Of a stretch of DNA of 64,000 nt, positions 47,374 to 60,000 are shown in pieces. The notes under the pieces are model-generated. The model saw nothing but the letters and a program-made list of their open reading frames with translations. It searched no databases and was not told the DNA's origin. The position numbers were made by a program, and so were the translations under genes. Positions within the stretch are counted from its first letter, which is position 1; each line of letters opens with the position of its first letter. The DNA comes from Varroa destructor (lineage: Eukaryota > Arthropoda > Arachnida > Mesostigmata > Varroidae). Location of the stretch: assembly GCF_002443255.2 (NCBI RefSeq), contig NW_019211454.1, forward strand, positions 32,532,061-32,596,060, in the 5' to 3' direction.

Positions 47374-48399
47374 GAATTTTTAAATAAAAAATATACTGCT
47401 CAGTGTGTAAGTATAGTTCCTAACTGTAATCCAATTTTCCCTTCACTTCATCTCATTATACCCATTGCGTGTTGTAAGCTCGACTGTCCAAGATATATTT
47501 TTATTTTGGTATTCTATCGTATTTTTACATTTCGCTCATTTTATAAAGTAATGAATTCAGTTTAATAGTATAACAAACACAAGTCGGCAAATACCTTTCA
47601 CAAACAGCGCTTGTGCGAAGCGAAACAGATTGAAATTAGAGAGTGACATTAGATCGTAACTACGACCTAGCTGTATTGAGGTAACAAACTAATAAAACCA
47701 CTAATAAACAATAACTAATAAAACTAAAAAATAAACTTACTACACTGTAAGCTCGATAGTGTTTCACGTATACGATTGTATTGGGTTTTGTCAGTTGAAA
47801 TCCAGCCCGACACCAAGCTCTTCGTGCCACACACACTTACACGGCTGTCTTCTGTCACGTGCGACTGCTACACAAATTTCAGAGCATTCGATCGGGTTCA
47901 GTCATAAAAAAAAAATGCTCAAAAGTGGTGCTCATGTCACAGAAGACTTTTACAAACCAGGCAGGGAGTAAATGTCGATTCTACAACTGGTGTCAACAAT
48001 TTTGGAGAGATAACTTTCGTCCTGAGCAATGTAGAAAGGATAACGCATAGCAAAAACAAAGCGGCTCATATTGGAGGGTCGTCGAATCAGACAGAGTTCA
48101 GAGTCAGAGAGTTAAATATCTTGCGTTGACACATGTTAAACTGGTGTAAGAAATAATTCGGAGCAGATGAGACTCACAACAGAAACTGTGTCAAAGGCAG
48201 CCAAATTTTATGCAAATGCAAACTACTCGACAATCGGTTCACGAGAACCTGAAAGTACTCGAAGATAAGTCGGATTTGTAGTAGCGAGTTATTACGGGTT
48301 TAACATGGAGAACGGGAATAACATGGAGAGGAAAGCACAATCGAGGACAGCTTCTAAGTTGAGCCGAGAACGAAAAAAAAAACAGGCCCTAGGTTTTTA

Positions 48400-48880
48400 G
48401 CTAAAGTTCTTCTCGGCGGTTTTTGTCTACAAAGAAAACGTACAACGTCAACACATTTCGAGCAGTTTTACCGTCACTAAAGCGTATCACAAAGAAGTCT
48501 TAACTATGTTGCCTTACGCTGTTCGCCAAAAGAAAAAACAGGTCTGAACATTGGGAGAGCAAGCCGTATATTCTTCGCCACGATAATGCGCTGGTTAGTC
48601 GATACTTTTATCGGCTTTTTACAGAACGGTTCGCTGCTGGGCTCGCTATAATCTTAATATTCACCGTATTCAGCTCTCTGTGAGTTTCCTTTTGTCAAAG
48701 CTCAAGAAGCACCTGAAAGGAATACGCTTTGAGACGGTCGGGGAAATACAGGAAGAAAACGAGAGCAGAGTCGACATCGCATCGTACGACTGACTTTGAA
48801 AGCTAACCAAAACGGTAGAATACGTTCAACGTATCCTGTGAGAATAACTTCAAGAACGACAGCTGGGATTTGAATAATTT
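48400..48880 (+). mobile_element. Decayed mariner-type transposase (catalytic and C-terminal part)
   Basis: Segments in different plus-strand frames follow mariner order. KVLLGGFC comes first, then SSFTVTKAYHKEVLTMLPYA with VRQKKKQ. ILRHDNALVSRYF follows; it includes the catalytic H-D-N-A. FLLSKLKKHLKGIRFETVGE with IQEEN is the L-F-P-K-L-K-x-x-L-K-G-x-R-F block. Last is NTFNVSCENNF, the terminal C-x-x-x-x-x-x-Y-F region. Stops and frameshifts separate the blocks, so it is an inactive relic. The N-terminal DNA-binding half is not recognisable. Confidence 0.72.
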
Positions 48881-49432
48881 AAGCAAATGGAGTTGGAATA
48901 GAGTCCGAACGCTCGATGCTTTTCTACCCATTAGAATTATATAGTACAAACAATTGTATTGAATCAGGCAGACACCTGATTATTTTAATTAATGTAGGTA
49001 TAATTAATACTTGGGGACGCATTCGATCTATATTCTACTCCATCGAAACGTTAATATAATTACATTTGAAAACACTTTAAGTTGTTCTCTAGGGTTTCGA
49101 CCTAGGCTATGTCCTGTCCTGTTGGTGATGACAAATAACGTCATAATGCGATCAAGAATTTTTCAGCAAGCGGCACAACACACGGGACAAAGAAGGATTC
49201 TTAAATGAAATTTCACTGCGGCAGTAAAAGCAGCGGCAGCAACTATGAGAAACGGCCAATCGAGCTCTTCTGTCAGTATGAAATCGGTCCTATCGAATAC
49301 GTGACTCAACGTTGCCGTATGAAACTCAAAGCTGAAATCGGTTAGACTTCGAAGCTTTTGATTGTCAAGAGACAACAATGCCTAAAGATTCCTCAGAAGT
49401 AGCGTCATCTAGACAGTCCTATCGTATGTGTG

Positions 49433-49475
49433 CAACATAACGCTAACGGTCTTCCAACCCGTTAGCGTTATGTTG
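49433..49475. repeat. Perfect hairpin, 17-bp arms and 9-nt loop
   Basis: The left arm CAACATAACGCTAACGG (49433-49449) and the right arm (49459-49475) are exact reverse complements. The arms are GC-richer than the surrounding DNA and contain CG dinucleotides. Confidence 0.9.
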
Positions 49476-50945
49476 TAATATCGATGGTACAAAATGGCTT
49501 GTTTACAACTGCAATTTCTTAACTATGAGGTGAACACGAAAATTTCCGGTCTGATAGGGCCTGTTAAGTCGATAATTGACTGAACAGCCATAAAAAGCAT
49601 CGTTTTAGGTAATGTTTTTCGTCTGGACTAAATGGAAGAGGTTTTTAGCAGTGGCACTGAAACTCAAATATTTCTTCGATCAAACTTGATCATCTTTTAA
49701 TAACGCATTATTTCACAATGGAGAACTATAACCATGACGAAAGCTATTTGAAATGCTCACTCTGAAGCATTCTGTGGAGGTTGGCACGTACTCAACACTA
49801 TGTCAGGCTTAAAGCATAGGATAACGGAGTTATCGTATATCGGAATCAAATTATGCCTTTAGCTACCATTATTTATGTTATAGTACTTAGAGTCCAAAAT
49901 GGAATCACATCCCACGAACAAGTCAGGGCTTAGCCGCAGGCGTGACTATTGCGACACATCTTACACGTCGCTTCGTCCACAGAAAAGGCACAGGTACCAC
50001 GTGTCCATATCTCACTATTGCGACAGACCGATGGAAACAAACATGATATATAATACTTTACTTAGCGACTAGAACTTTACAATGTGAGCCTGGTCTTCGT
50101 CGAACTCTTGAAGAAGACCAAGCTATGGCAGGAGCCCGTACGTGTAATCATATCTTCCATGCACGTGTAATCATATAGATCCAGCGTGATTAATAACATA
50201 GAGAATGAAAACTAAGAGTCAATCGCGGATTGAAAACCCTGAAAGGTTAACACCGGCAACGGTGCATGAGTTGTACTACCGTTTAGATCATGTGTCTTTT
50301 ATTTGAAATTTTGCCCAATACGCGATTGTTTGCGTTTTTTGAGCCTAAATATCAATGACACTGCTCAATTCAGCGACGGATGCGCGTATCTCCCATCCAA
50401 TTAAGTTTCTGTAGACAAAAGCTTGTTAATGATGACGACAAAGTTTAACATATAGATAAAAGATGACAAAGAACGTGTGCGATCAATTTGCAACGTTGGT
50501 TGACCATTAAATACAAAAATGGAGAGCGGCAGCACGATGATGTAAGACAGACTTATCTTAAATGTAAATCAGAGCCCGAAGATTGATCGTTTACTAATCA
50601 AAATCTAAGAGGAAGGGATTTTGTTTTCCAAATCACTCGGTAGCCTGGAAAGTCTATTCTGTTTAGCAGTACAATTGGTTCCCGAAAGCCAAGATCGTCT
50701 ACCGATTCCATTAGCAGAAAGAAGGACGACAAAGTGGATTGCCCTCCCGTTTCCCTCTAGGCAAGCAGAAATTGGAAATGGCTTACTGCTTGTAAAAGCT
50801 ATTCAGTTACTCAAAAGGAATGCTGTCAAGAAAGAGACAGATACTTCGCCCTACGCTTGAGCGGCTTGAAACCTTGAGGCTTGTTGTTACTATACTGCTG
50901 CTATACTGAGTGTTAGCATATTTATCCCTGTATTGTACAACGTCA

Positions 50946-51203
50946 TTAGGGGGCCCGTACTTCCTGAATAAACACTTCATAGGTGTAGGGGCCGAGAAAG
51001 AAAAGAGCTACCGCCACAATGATTAGGGCAAGGAAACATCTAATTAAGCTTGGGTTTTCCAAGGTTCTGTAGATGGCTGGTTTTCTCCACCGTCTGCTTA
51101 AAAGACGTTTATTGCGAATGTCACTTCTACTACCATTCCTAATCCTACTGCTACTGCAGGCCCTTTTGTCCTGCACACGTGGTGTACCGTCAATAATCCT
51201 CAT
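50946..51203 (-). CDS. Unassigned ORF with one membrane segment
   Basis: An 85-codon frame starts with ATG and ends with TAA. The first half is basic and serine/arginine-rich (SSSRIRNGSRSDIRNKR). A hydrophobic stretch follows, CFLALIIVAVALFFLG, then YTYEVFIQE. Basic residues precede the hydrophobic core, as expected for a signal anchor with the C-terminal side outside or lumenal. CAGGAA/GTACGG near the end could be a splice donor. No family is recognised. It may be a chance frame inside the upstream flank or first intron of the NWD2-like gene. Confidence 0.22.
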   Translation of the reverse strand: MRIIDGTPRVQDKRACSSSRIRNGSRSDIRNKRLLSRRWRKPAIYRTLENPSLIRCFLALIIVAVALFFLGPYTYEVFIQEVRAP

Positions 51204-51517
51204 CCTTTGATATTTTCCTCTTTAAATTCGTCTTTTTTGTTCCGGACTTCTGCATCTGGGTCTACTGTCTATCGTTGCTTTGGTACGGTTTCGGCTTTCT
51301 AATGACCCCAGTAAATCTAAATGAAACGGAACGTTTGTTGCTGAATCCATTGACTACGGCAACAGGCTGCCCGACACCCACAACGTGATAATGAAAAAAT
51401 AGTCTAAGCAGGAGGAGCAGATGAATAAAGCGGCCACTACTAACGAAGGAAGAGGACAAACCCCGTAATCGCTGACAGCGCTGAACACCATTTGCTTCTG
51501 TTCATCAGAAGTGAGTC

Positions 51518-51620
51518 TTACTCGCGCCTTCGAGGAACCCTGAGTAGGAACGGAACTTAGCCATCATAAACCACGGCCACCCTTCAGGCCATTTACCGAT
51601 TCTATCTTTGTTCTGCCGCG
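51518..51620 (-). CDS. Unassigned exon-like frame with WPEGWPW
   Basis: Between a possible acceptor (CATACGTATGTGCGCGGCAG) and a donor (GTAAGA), one frame reads NKDRIGKWPEGWPWFMMAKF followed by RSYSGFLEGA. The tryptophan-rich, non-repetitive composition is unusual for intergenic DNA. No family is recognised. It lies on the same strand as, and just upstream of, a membrane-segment frame at 51203-50946; the two could be one small gene, but their join was not established. Confidence 0.22.
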
Positions 51621-52996
51621 CACATACGTATGCAGATGTGTATGGCGGCCTGCCCTGAGTTCGAATATTAGTTCGAATATTGCCTTTTCGTTTCACATCG
51701 TTTGAAGCAACACCGTAAACTCCTTTGCGCTAGCGGTAAGAAGACAGTGTTAGTTTTCAACTAAGGGAAGCAGATGAAAAAAAACTTCAGGTTTTTTCAT
51801 GGGGCAGACGCAGATAGAAATACAATATATAAATATACTCTTTTTTAAAAACTTGCTGGGTATAATTAGTGTGCTACTCTTTCGAATGCCTCAACACATC
51901 CATGAATGAATCGACTCTGTTTTCCTTCGTATTATCTCGTCCGTGGAACTGTAGAATCTCCATGGGAAGATGATTGGTATTGAGTGTTTACAGACCCAAC
52001 ACGGGACGTAATGATCGAATGTTTACAGAGTTACGTTTACTTATACAATGCAGCGAGTGTTTTGCCAACTACTCAAACGGTTCATAATGTATATAGCTTC
52101 ATGGACGCATAGTTGGAGTTACGCGGGCGTCTATTGCCTTTACATATGCCTTACGTTTCGACATCTGTTGCTAACTGAGAAGTAGCATTCTGAAGATCAG
52201 CCCTAGACAATGTCGTGCATCGACGGAGTCCCGCTTGGTTAGGACAGATACAGTTGGTAGAGTCACCTTGTCGTTAATATTCGTAGGACCTTGTGCACTC
52301 TGTGGAACGTCAAAGTCAGTTCAGATTTACAGTGTGATTACAGTCAATAAATGCCTTGGCCCACTTATATCTGAAACGACTTTGTCTGTGAATACAACTA
52401 CTACGACGGCAAGCTTCCTCACTTCAAGTAACCCTTGCACTGTGGCTTTAGCGAATAGCTCATCAACAGCAAAATTGAGATAAGGTTATAAAAGACAAGA
52501 AAGCACGTCGAACTAAATAATATGGAAATAACGAAGTTCGTCGCATATCGAGTATCTTCGATTAAATATAAAGCACGTATTTGTCTTCACTGAATTCGGC
52601 TGATCAATAAACGTTTGTTTAATCAATAGCTTCTATCTTATTGATCAAATTATGTAGTGCTTACTTCGACCGACGTCGTTGTATATAAACAAAAAGATAC
52701 GACCTTAATTTTGACTTAGTTTGCATTGGTATACGGAGCTTCACACAGATGTGATATATAAGAGAACTTATTATAATATGTAATTTCGTGGATTACTTCT
52801 AGTTCACAATGATGTTCATTCTAAACGTACATTATTCTTCAGTTAGCATTTCGCCTGTCTCTAGTACTCTATTTTTAAGCACTAAAGCATTTGTCCTTTT
52901 TTTTTTTTCTAAGCTTGCCTAATAAAGCCCGTTTCGGCATATACTACGTGCGTCATGTAGCCATCTACCAATTACACTATCTCACTTATCCGTAAA

Positions 52997-53106
52997 CATC
53001 TGTATTTATCAGAACAGTTTGGCTCAAAACTTGCCAGTTACCGTGATTCCGCATCTGTATTTATCAGAACAGTTTGGCTCAAAACTTGCCAGTTACCGTG
53101 ATTCCG
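52997..53106. repeat. Perfect 55-bp tandem duplication
   Basis: Two identical 55-bp copies sit head to tail, 52997-53051 and 53052-53106, each starting CATCTGTATTTATCAG. Perfect identity suggests a recent duplication or an assembly artefact. Confidence 0.95.
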
Positions 53107-55398
53107 CGGACTGAAGTTAAACAAGCTTTGTGTATTACCTTTCATTTTTTATTCTTGCTCATAAAGCCTCTAATTCTATACGTAAACGAGATTGTCAATC
53201 CAACCTTTGACTTTTTGATAATTTCATCTGTACGTTCTTACTTATCGGGCCTTTACCCTGCCCTTTATCCCCAATCTACTTCTTTCTACGCGTCCATGAT
53301 ATCATCGCTATCTCTGCTACCCGAGGGCTTTTTCTTCTACCCTCAAAATTACTTGTACCATCTCCCTTCCGCGCATTACCATCCATCGTTTAAGACTCCT
53401 TTACTAGAAGAGGAAACATCAAGCGCAAGTTTGTTATTGCCGGTTACACGAGTGGCGCTTGTGTTTAGCAGTGAGCAGAACAAGGGGCAAGCGAAGTGCA
53501 CTATATCCTCATTCCTGTTATTTTCAAAGCAGTAGTACTTGCCCGAAACACGGCATCAGTGATGAAGAATTGTACATCCGAGTCGCGCTGTGATATTGTC
53601 TGAATAATGGTCTTTGCATGTATGGCCTCGCATGCCGTAGATTTTTCGGTGTGTGCGAGTGTTGTTTGAGAACAGAAGAGTCAAACACTTGGCGTACGAT
53701 GGCGTATGCTCTATGGTCGAGTATGCTTTATTCATCATTGAAAGCACTGTTGCTTATTGGATAACACTATGTAAATAGCAAGGTTACAGTTAGTTAGCTT
53801 TATTTCATTCATGAACTAATTCAGAGAGCAATAAAATTTCTATGAGATCTGATGGATTTCTGAATCAGAAAAAAACGTTGCCCGAGGTTATTCAAAGTTT
53901 CGCTCGTTTACGCCTAAAATGAAGCTGAATCGTAACTCATCGAAGTTATTACCTCAATACGTTTTGTCTTCGTCAATGGTTTTTGCATTTAAAAAACTGC
54001 GAAGATGTGGAAATGTGCGGCTTAGGATAGCTAGTAGAACATTGAGATTTTACATGCTCGTTTTATGCAAATATTATGAACAATAACAAAATAGGCTAAA
54101 AAATATTAGGCGCCCTAGGCATTTTTTGCTCATGAGGGGCATCGTTACAAGTTACTGGTAATTCTACGTAAAAGCTTGAGTACATGAGAATCGCATTTCA
54201 ACCCTAGCTAAAACTTGGCAAGCTATATAGCAAAAACCATATGGTTATATGCAAGCGTTTTCCAATGGCAGCGAAAAAAGGCAGTTTCTGGGTTAAATCA
54301 ATAAATATATTGGGTTAGTCGATAAAAGATATGCAATAATGAAATTAAAGATTTGCTTTTTATAGTCCTTCTTAAAAGTTCATAACAGATTCATGGTCTC
54401 TGCCTTTACACTACGACGCGTGTTAAATTGTTACAAACGAATTCGGTGGGGATTAAAATCAGATAACTTTTGAACTACTTGGCCTAGAATGGTGATTTTG
54501 AATACGGGTCTCTCTTATATCTTTTATACATTTACTCCAGTACTTCTGAATAGCCACCTATGACTTCGTGAAGTAAATCGATAGAGGGATATGCTTGTTC
54601 ACCAGTTGCCCCTTTTAGGACAGAAAAAGCCTCGAAATCATACGGACTTAAATGAGGAGAATAAGCGGTTTGAAGCTAACGTTAGATACTCCTTTGCTCA
54701 ATACAGTAATTGAAATATGGCAATGAGATCTGACCTTGTCACTAAGTAATTAAACCTCGTGCTTTTGATTGCCGTGCGAACGCTTTTTAAAACATTTGTA
54801 CTACTCACGTACTGTGTGTCTATGTGGTTTTTTTTACCTTTCACCAATTTCCAATAAAGTTTTGCCTGTGGCCTTCGAGGAATAAAAACTTGACTTCTGA
54901 GCGTTGATTTTCTAAACTAAAAAGTGCTTATTTCTCCTGGAATAAACTCAACCAGTTTCTACTTCGAGAAGACCGGAGTCCACCAACTCAATTATAATTG
55001 AATTATTTGTTGTTTGAAGAAATAAACGTTCCATTTGCTATGAAGTTTAAACAATTCTAGTTTCACATTGTAAATTTAACTTGCTAATTACGTTTTTGAA
55101 GTTCTAGCCACTGACGCGCAACACTTTCATGCCTCGGTTCAAAAGAAACTGTTTTTTAGTGATTCGTTTTAGTTTTGCTCGTCCAGCTTTTACTTCCCTG
55201 ATCTGAATTTAGCAGGTCCGCTCTTGGCCAAACGCGGATACTCTCTGAACTGCAAATCTTACAGTCCTCTCTGGACAGGGTCTCTCTCCCTCGTTCTATA
55301 TCTATATACAGATATACATACTGCGAGTTCAGCGATGGGAAAGTGCTTCGTCGCCAGAAACGATTACAAGCTCATTGAGGCGTCATTCGTTCATAACC

Positions 55399-55435
55399 AG
55401 CCCATAGTGGCTGGCTAGCCCGTAGTGGCTGGTTA
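55399..55435. repeat. Short imperfect tandem repeat, 18-bp unit, two copies
   Basis: CCCATAGTGGCTGGCTAG is followed directly by CCCGTAGTGGCTGGTTAG, with two substitutions. Confidence 0.85.
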
Positions 55436-56954
55436 GAATGGGTCCGACCGAATTGATCTAGTGAAATTTTCCGGTCCAGCAAAGAAGGATTCCATGCATT
55501 ACCCGCCAGTAACTTGAATACATGCAGAAGTGCCATAAACTTTGCCGCCTGATGTCGTCGACTTTCTGGCACCCAGCTACAAAAAATTTCGCTACAATTT
55601 GCCGCTCAAACATACCCCGGGCTATAGAATAGACCCAACAGGACTGGGCTTCTATACTTTGAACACAGACTACCACGTCACGTTACGCTCAAAGCAAAGC
55701 TTACAACTGCTGTGTACGACCGAATGCAGTGCTAAACAGACAGCAAAAGTAGTGGCACCATTAAATGCTCTAAGACAAAGGAATAACTAATTGAATTTCG
55801 TAACTTTTCGAAAACATCAACGAACGTCAACAAGATGAGCGAAAACAGCTTTCCGAGAGCAGCGTCAAGGGAATGTGTCCGCATGTGGGTAACTTGCCTT
55901 ACATTTAATAAAAGAATATTAAGTACCTGAAATAGTACAGAGGTGAGAAAAATTTTCAGGACTAGACCTGAATAATATCAAATCGACTGGGCATGAAAAC
56001 TGTTCTCTAACAAAGCACCTCGAACTTAGTACAACGGTTAAATAAGACAAGATGCAGTCGTTCCAAGATTTCAGCTTATGCGTTCTATTATGATTGTACA
56101 GTATAAAATATTACAGAATCACTCTCAATTTTTTATGCTCCATTTGAATCATATTTTTAGGCTGACTTTTCCTTTAGAGCAGTAGTATCTACATTAAGGT
56201 TTTTCCATGGTAAGCTCTATTCCTAGGGACGTTTGGGGTGGTTTGTTCCGAATTCCGTAGAGATTCCTCTCAGACTGTCGAAAAAAATGACGAGATCGAG
56301 AAGATATATCCATCTCAAAAGCGGAAAGGCTGACCTGTATCTTTTGGTGAGAAAAACCCTACCTTTGTAATGCTTGTTTCATTTAGGATTATTACCTTTC
56401 AATAATATCTTGTCATTGTCGAAACGTATCTACCTTAAAATAAAAAAAAATGACGTTAACCCATTTACAAGGCAGCATTCCATATGCATACAGAATACCC
56501 CGTCACCTGTATACGGATATGTATAAACCTATATATACCTGTAAACATGTACATACAAAAAACTCCTCTAAATCAATCTTTATGATCGCGACTGTTTCTC
56601 AGTAGTCCCCAGGTGGCGCGTAATACTGATAAAGGTCACAACGTTTTTTCCTAGTTGATTTCAAATCCGCTATGCAATTTGTCGCATAGTATTTTTCTGA
56701 CCAAACGCTAATTTCCGTGTCATTACATGCGAAAAACGAAAGCAATTTTCGCCACTTTCGTATGCTCCATCCCTGGCCGATGGATATGTTACTGTATTAT
56801 GTTGCAGATACCTATTAAATTGACTTGCCTGGATCGTCTCGAAGCTGTTTCTCTCTGCTTCTGCTCCAGTTTGTACCATCCCCTATTTTCGCTTCTAGCA
56901 GACAACTGTCTTTTCGTCTGTCTGCGACTGAGTGTGGGCTTTTCTGATATGCAA

Positions 56955-57045
56955 ACAAAGCGAGGACTTGACCCCGGCCTAGTCATCGCGTAGGTTTCAG
57001 CGACAGTCGCACTTTCCACTCACTCAATGGCCATCGCCGAGGTCA
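56955..57045 (-). repeat. tRNA-like segment, possible SINE or tRNA relic
   Basis: Read on the minus strand, TGGCCATTGAGTG resembles a pol III A box. GGGGTCAAGTCC, about 50 bases further on, resembles a B box (GGTTCRANNCC). The spacing suits a tRNA. A seven-pair acceptor stem was not found, so this is not an intact tRNA. A second GGGTCAAGTCC lies on the same strand near 59121-59111. Confidence 0.25.
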
Positions 57046-60000
57046 ACTAGATCCAATATTCTTCCATCGTTGTCCGTCGGACCCACTTAATCGGGTATTA
57101 GTGCTAATGCTTCAGTTGAGAAGAAGCGGAACTGAACGCGTGGCAAGGACTACAGGATCACTCATATTCAAGCTGGCATGGATATTGGGCAGAGGGCGAT
57201 CCACTGCTCAGCAGTGCATCCTAGTTTTCTATATATTTTGCTCTTTCCCACCCTAAGTCGCCCAATCTATCTTTAGTTATTGTCTTCTCTCGGTCAATTG
57301 CACACCATGAGAGCACACATTCTAATAAGGGTAACCAGTCTCCAGAAGCTGTATCGTTAAAGCTGAGGCTGTTGTTGCTGCTTCCTCGGATCGTGCCTTT
57401 CTGTCCATGCGCAACAGTAGTACTGATATGGTAGCAGTAGCGGAACTGTGCGAGCTGCGTAACAGCAGGCTCTTTTGGGTGAACAAGCGTCGATCGGAGA
57501 TCCCTTGCGTGGGGGAGAATCGCCAATACAGTTTGCCAAGCCGTAGACAAAGCAGACAAAATGAGAACTGACCAACTATGCAGAGAGCTCGGGTCGGGTG
57601 GAGTACGATTGACCTCTTGGTCTTCGCCACATTTCTAGATAGGGAGAATCCCAACAATTATTAGGACATAGTATGGAAAGCCTCCGACGAGTCGGGAACC
57701 TTATCGAAAGTCGACTATGTAGCCACATTATTGACTGATCTGCCAAAGAATCAAGGTGACTACGCAATGGCATCGTGGATAAGCTATAGATATCGAGTAC
57801 GGGATGTAATGTCTAGCAATAGGAGAAATGAAAGGAGACAGAAAGAAACGGGAACTGTATAGACAGACCTCAAAAAACAAATTTCGACGAGATCTATCTG
57901 TCGAAAACAAAAGGATCCCGTCCTCTATCGTTATGGTTTAACCAGTTACTCTCCTAATTTTTATCCCAACATATTTTGTAGAACTGATTGACATTCAGAT
58001 CTACAGGATATTTGGGATCAGAGTTTTGGGTGGTTCTCAGCTGTCCAGTTGAGCATAAATGGATACGTCAGCACAAATCACTCTGCAAATACTAATCTTA
58101 TTCTAACTACCGGTAAATCTATCAAATCTGATACGTTGTTTAAATATGTAACCTATCATAGGAGCTTGACAATACCTGTCTTTCGTATTCTTCGCTATGA
58201 TATATAAGAATAATACGCTTTCTCTTATAAATTATTAATATGGATTCCTGCAGGGTTTTTCGCTTTCCATTTCCCCTCTTCGTGTCTAACGTTTCTATAA
58301 CTTGTCAGATAATAATATGCGGCCTGCTAATAACAGGCAACTATGTCGCCGACAAGGGCAAAGAATAAAAAAACAGATGCAATACCGGGTGTACTAGTTA
58401 TATTTTGTGTTTATGCAAATTTTAATCTGCCGTCTAAAAATCCATTGAAAGAAGCTTATATGTACTTTATAATATTTGTTAGCATGTTTTACTGGATATT
58501 TAATAATTATCTTTTACTAAAGATTACCTAGTAGAATTACAGCACTATATATATGAACATATCCGAAGTGTAACCCACGGTAGAAAAGGCCGAAGGTAGA
58601 GGGATGTGCTATGAAAGCACATGTTAGAACTCTGGACATATTAGTGATACATTGGATTAAATGATGAATTGCAGTTTTACCTTTCAACCTGGAAGCAGCC
58701 CAACTAATCGTTATTAGGGGAAACTAATAAAAAAAAAACCTAAAATAATACTCGTAACACTAGCTCGTCACTAATCGATTGCTTTACAGTAGGAGAAATC
58801 TTTTTTTTTTCAAATAGAAATAGCATGGATATTATTTGTTGTGATTCGTGGCTTTTATAAAAAACGAATATACGTTTAGATAGCGTGTAGAAGGGGGAGG
58901 GAGCTTGACTTCGATTTGTTCACTAGTGGTACGGGTATCTGTTTAATGAGGCATCAGTGCCCGCCGCATATAATAACATCTACATGACTCAGAGAGACTG
59001 CCTAAGAGTATCCTAAAGATAGCTATCCCTGACTTCGTCTTTTATTGTTATTACCCTAACTCTCTCTGGGAATATGATTGCCATATTTGTCGTTTTGCGT
59101 CTGCATCTGGACTTGACCCTGCCTTTGTCAATGTTCATCCGTCGGGAATCCGGTCACTTCGCTTGAAAATTCATTTGTTTGGCAAATCCGAGACTCATAG
59201 GGTGAAACATATTATCGCCGCAAAAATCTACATTTCGACCTAGATATTATGGCTATGCAAAGAAAAGGCGTACCAAATAAATGGTATATCCGTGTATGTA
59301 TGACCATGTTGCCTTATAATTTTTGAGTAATATTATTATTACTAATGGTTTATTAGTAACAGGCGATTATATCTTCTTGTAGTTTTATGTTAGGGTTGAA
59401 TTTTACCACCGCAAAATCATTGATTATCAAATTAATTATAAGTATTACGGTGTTTATATCTACGTTTATTAATTTGTTTATATTGTCACGTTATATACAG
59501 CTTTTGTATCATTGTCGTAAGTGGATTATGGTGAAGCTTCAAGGAAATATACTACTTTTGTTAGGAATCGAAATCTTAAGCTCCGATTAGGACTTTCACA
59601 GTCGAGTTCCTTGTCAGTTTTTATACAGAAGTGCTAATCCAGCTCTACGTGTACTATATTGTAGTACTGCCACTGCTAGTTTCCAGGATTGAAGCTGGAA
59701 CGGTGTATGAAAGGTAATTTACTTTAAGAGGGATGCATGCACGGGTAGCCGATTTTTTAGAAGAAACATCGTACAGACATCTTGTATGTTGTTGGTGATT
59801 AAAAAAAAATGCGCCATCTGTCTTCTCTTAGGACCTCAGAATGTATGATCAGATAGCCAGTTCTGGAAAGGTGGATACAACAACCTTCTAAAAAATCGAT
59901 TTGATAGTCTGTGTAGCCAATACAATATTACTAACAAGGCCACCAGCGTACAGTGAGGTACGGTAATAGATATTTTACATATGAGCTAAATGGAACCATT

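Noticed and set aside
52192..52495. Region with a long plus frame and a nearly open minus frame (VDELFAKATVQGLLEVRKLA)
   Set aside because: No family is recognised, there are two stops in the minus frame, and no clear splice sites. It may be an old repeat but cannot be supported.
53074..53535. Longest plus-strand frame apart from spliced models (153 codons)
   Set aside because: It is driven by a pyrimidine-rich plus strand, starts inside a recent tandem duplication, has no recognisable domain, and its flanks show no clear promoter or splice logic.
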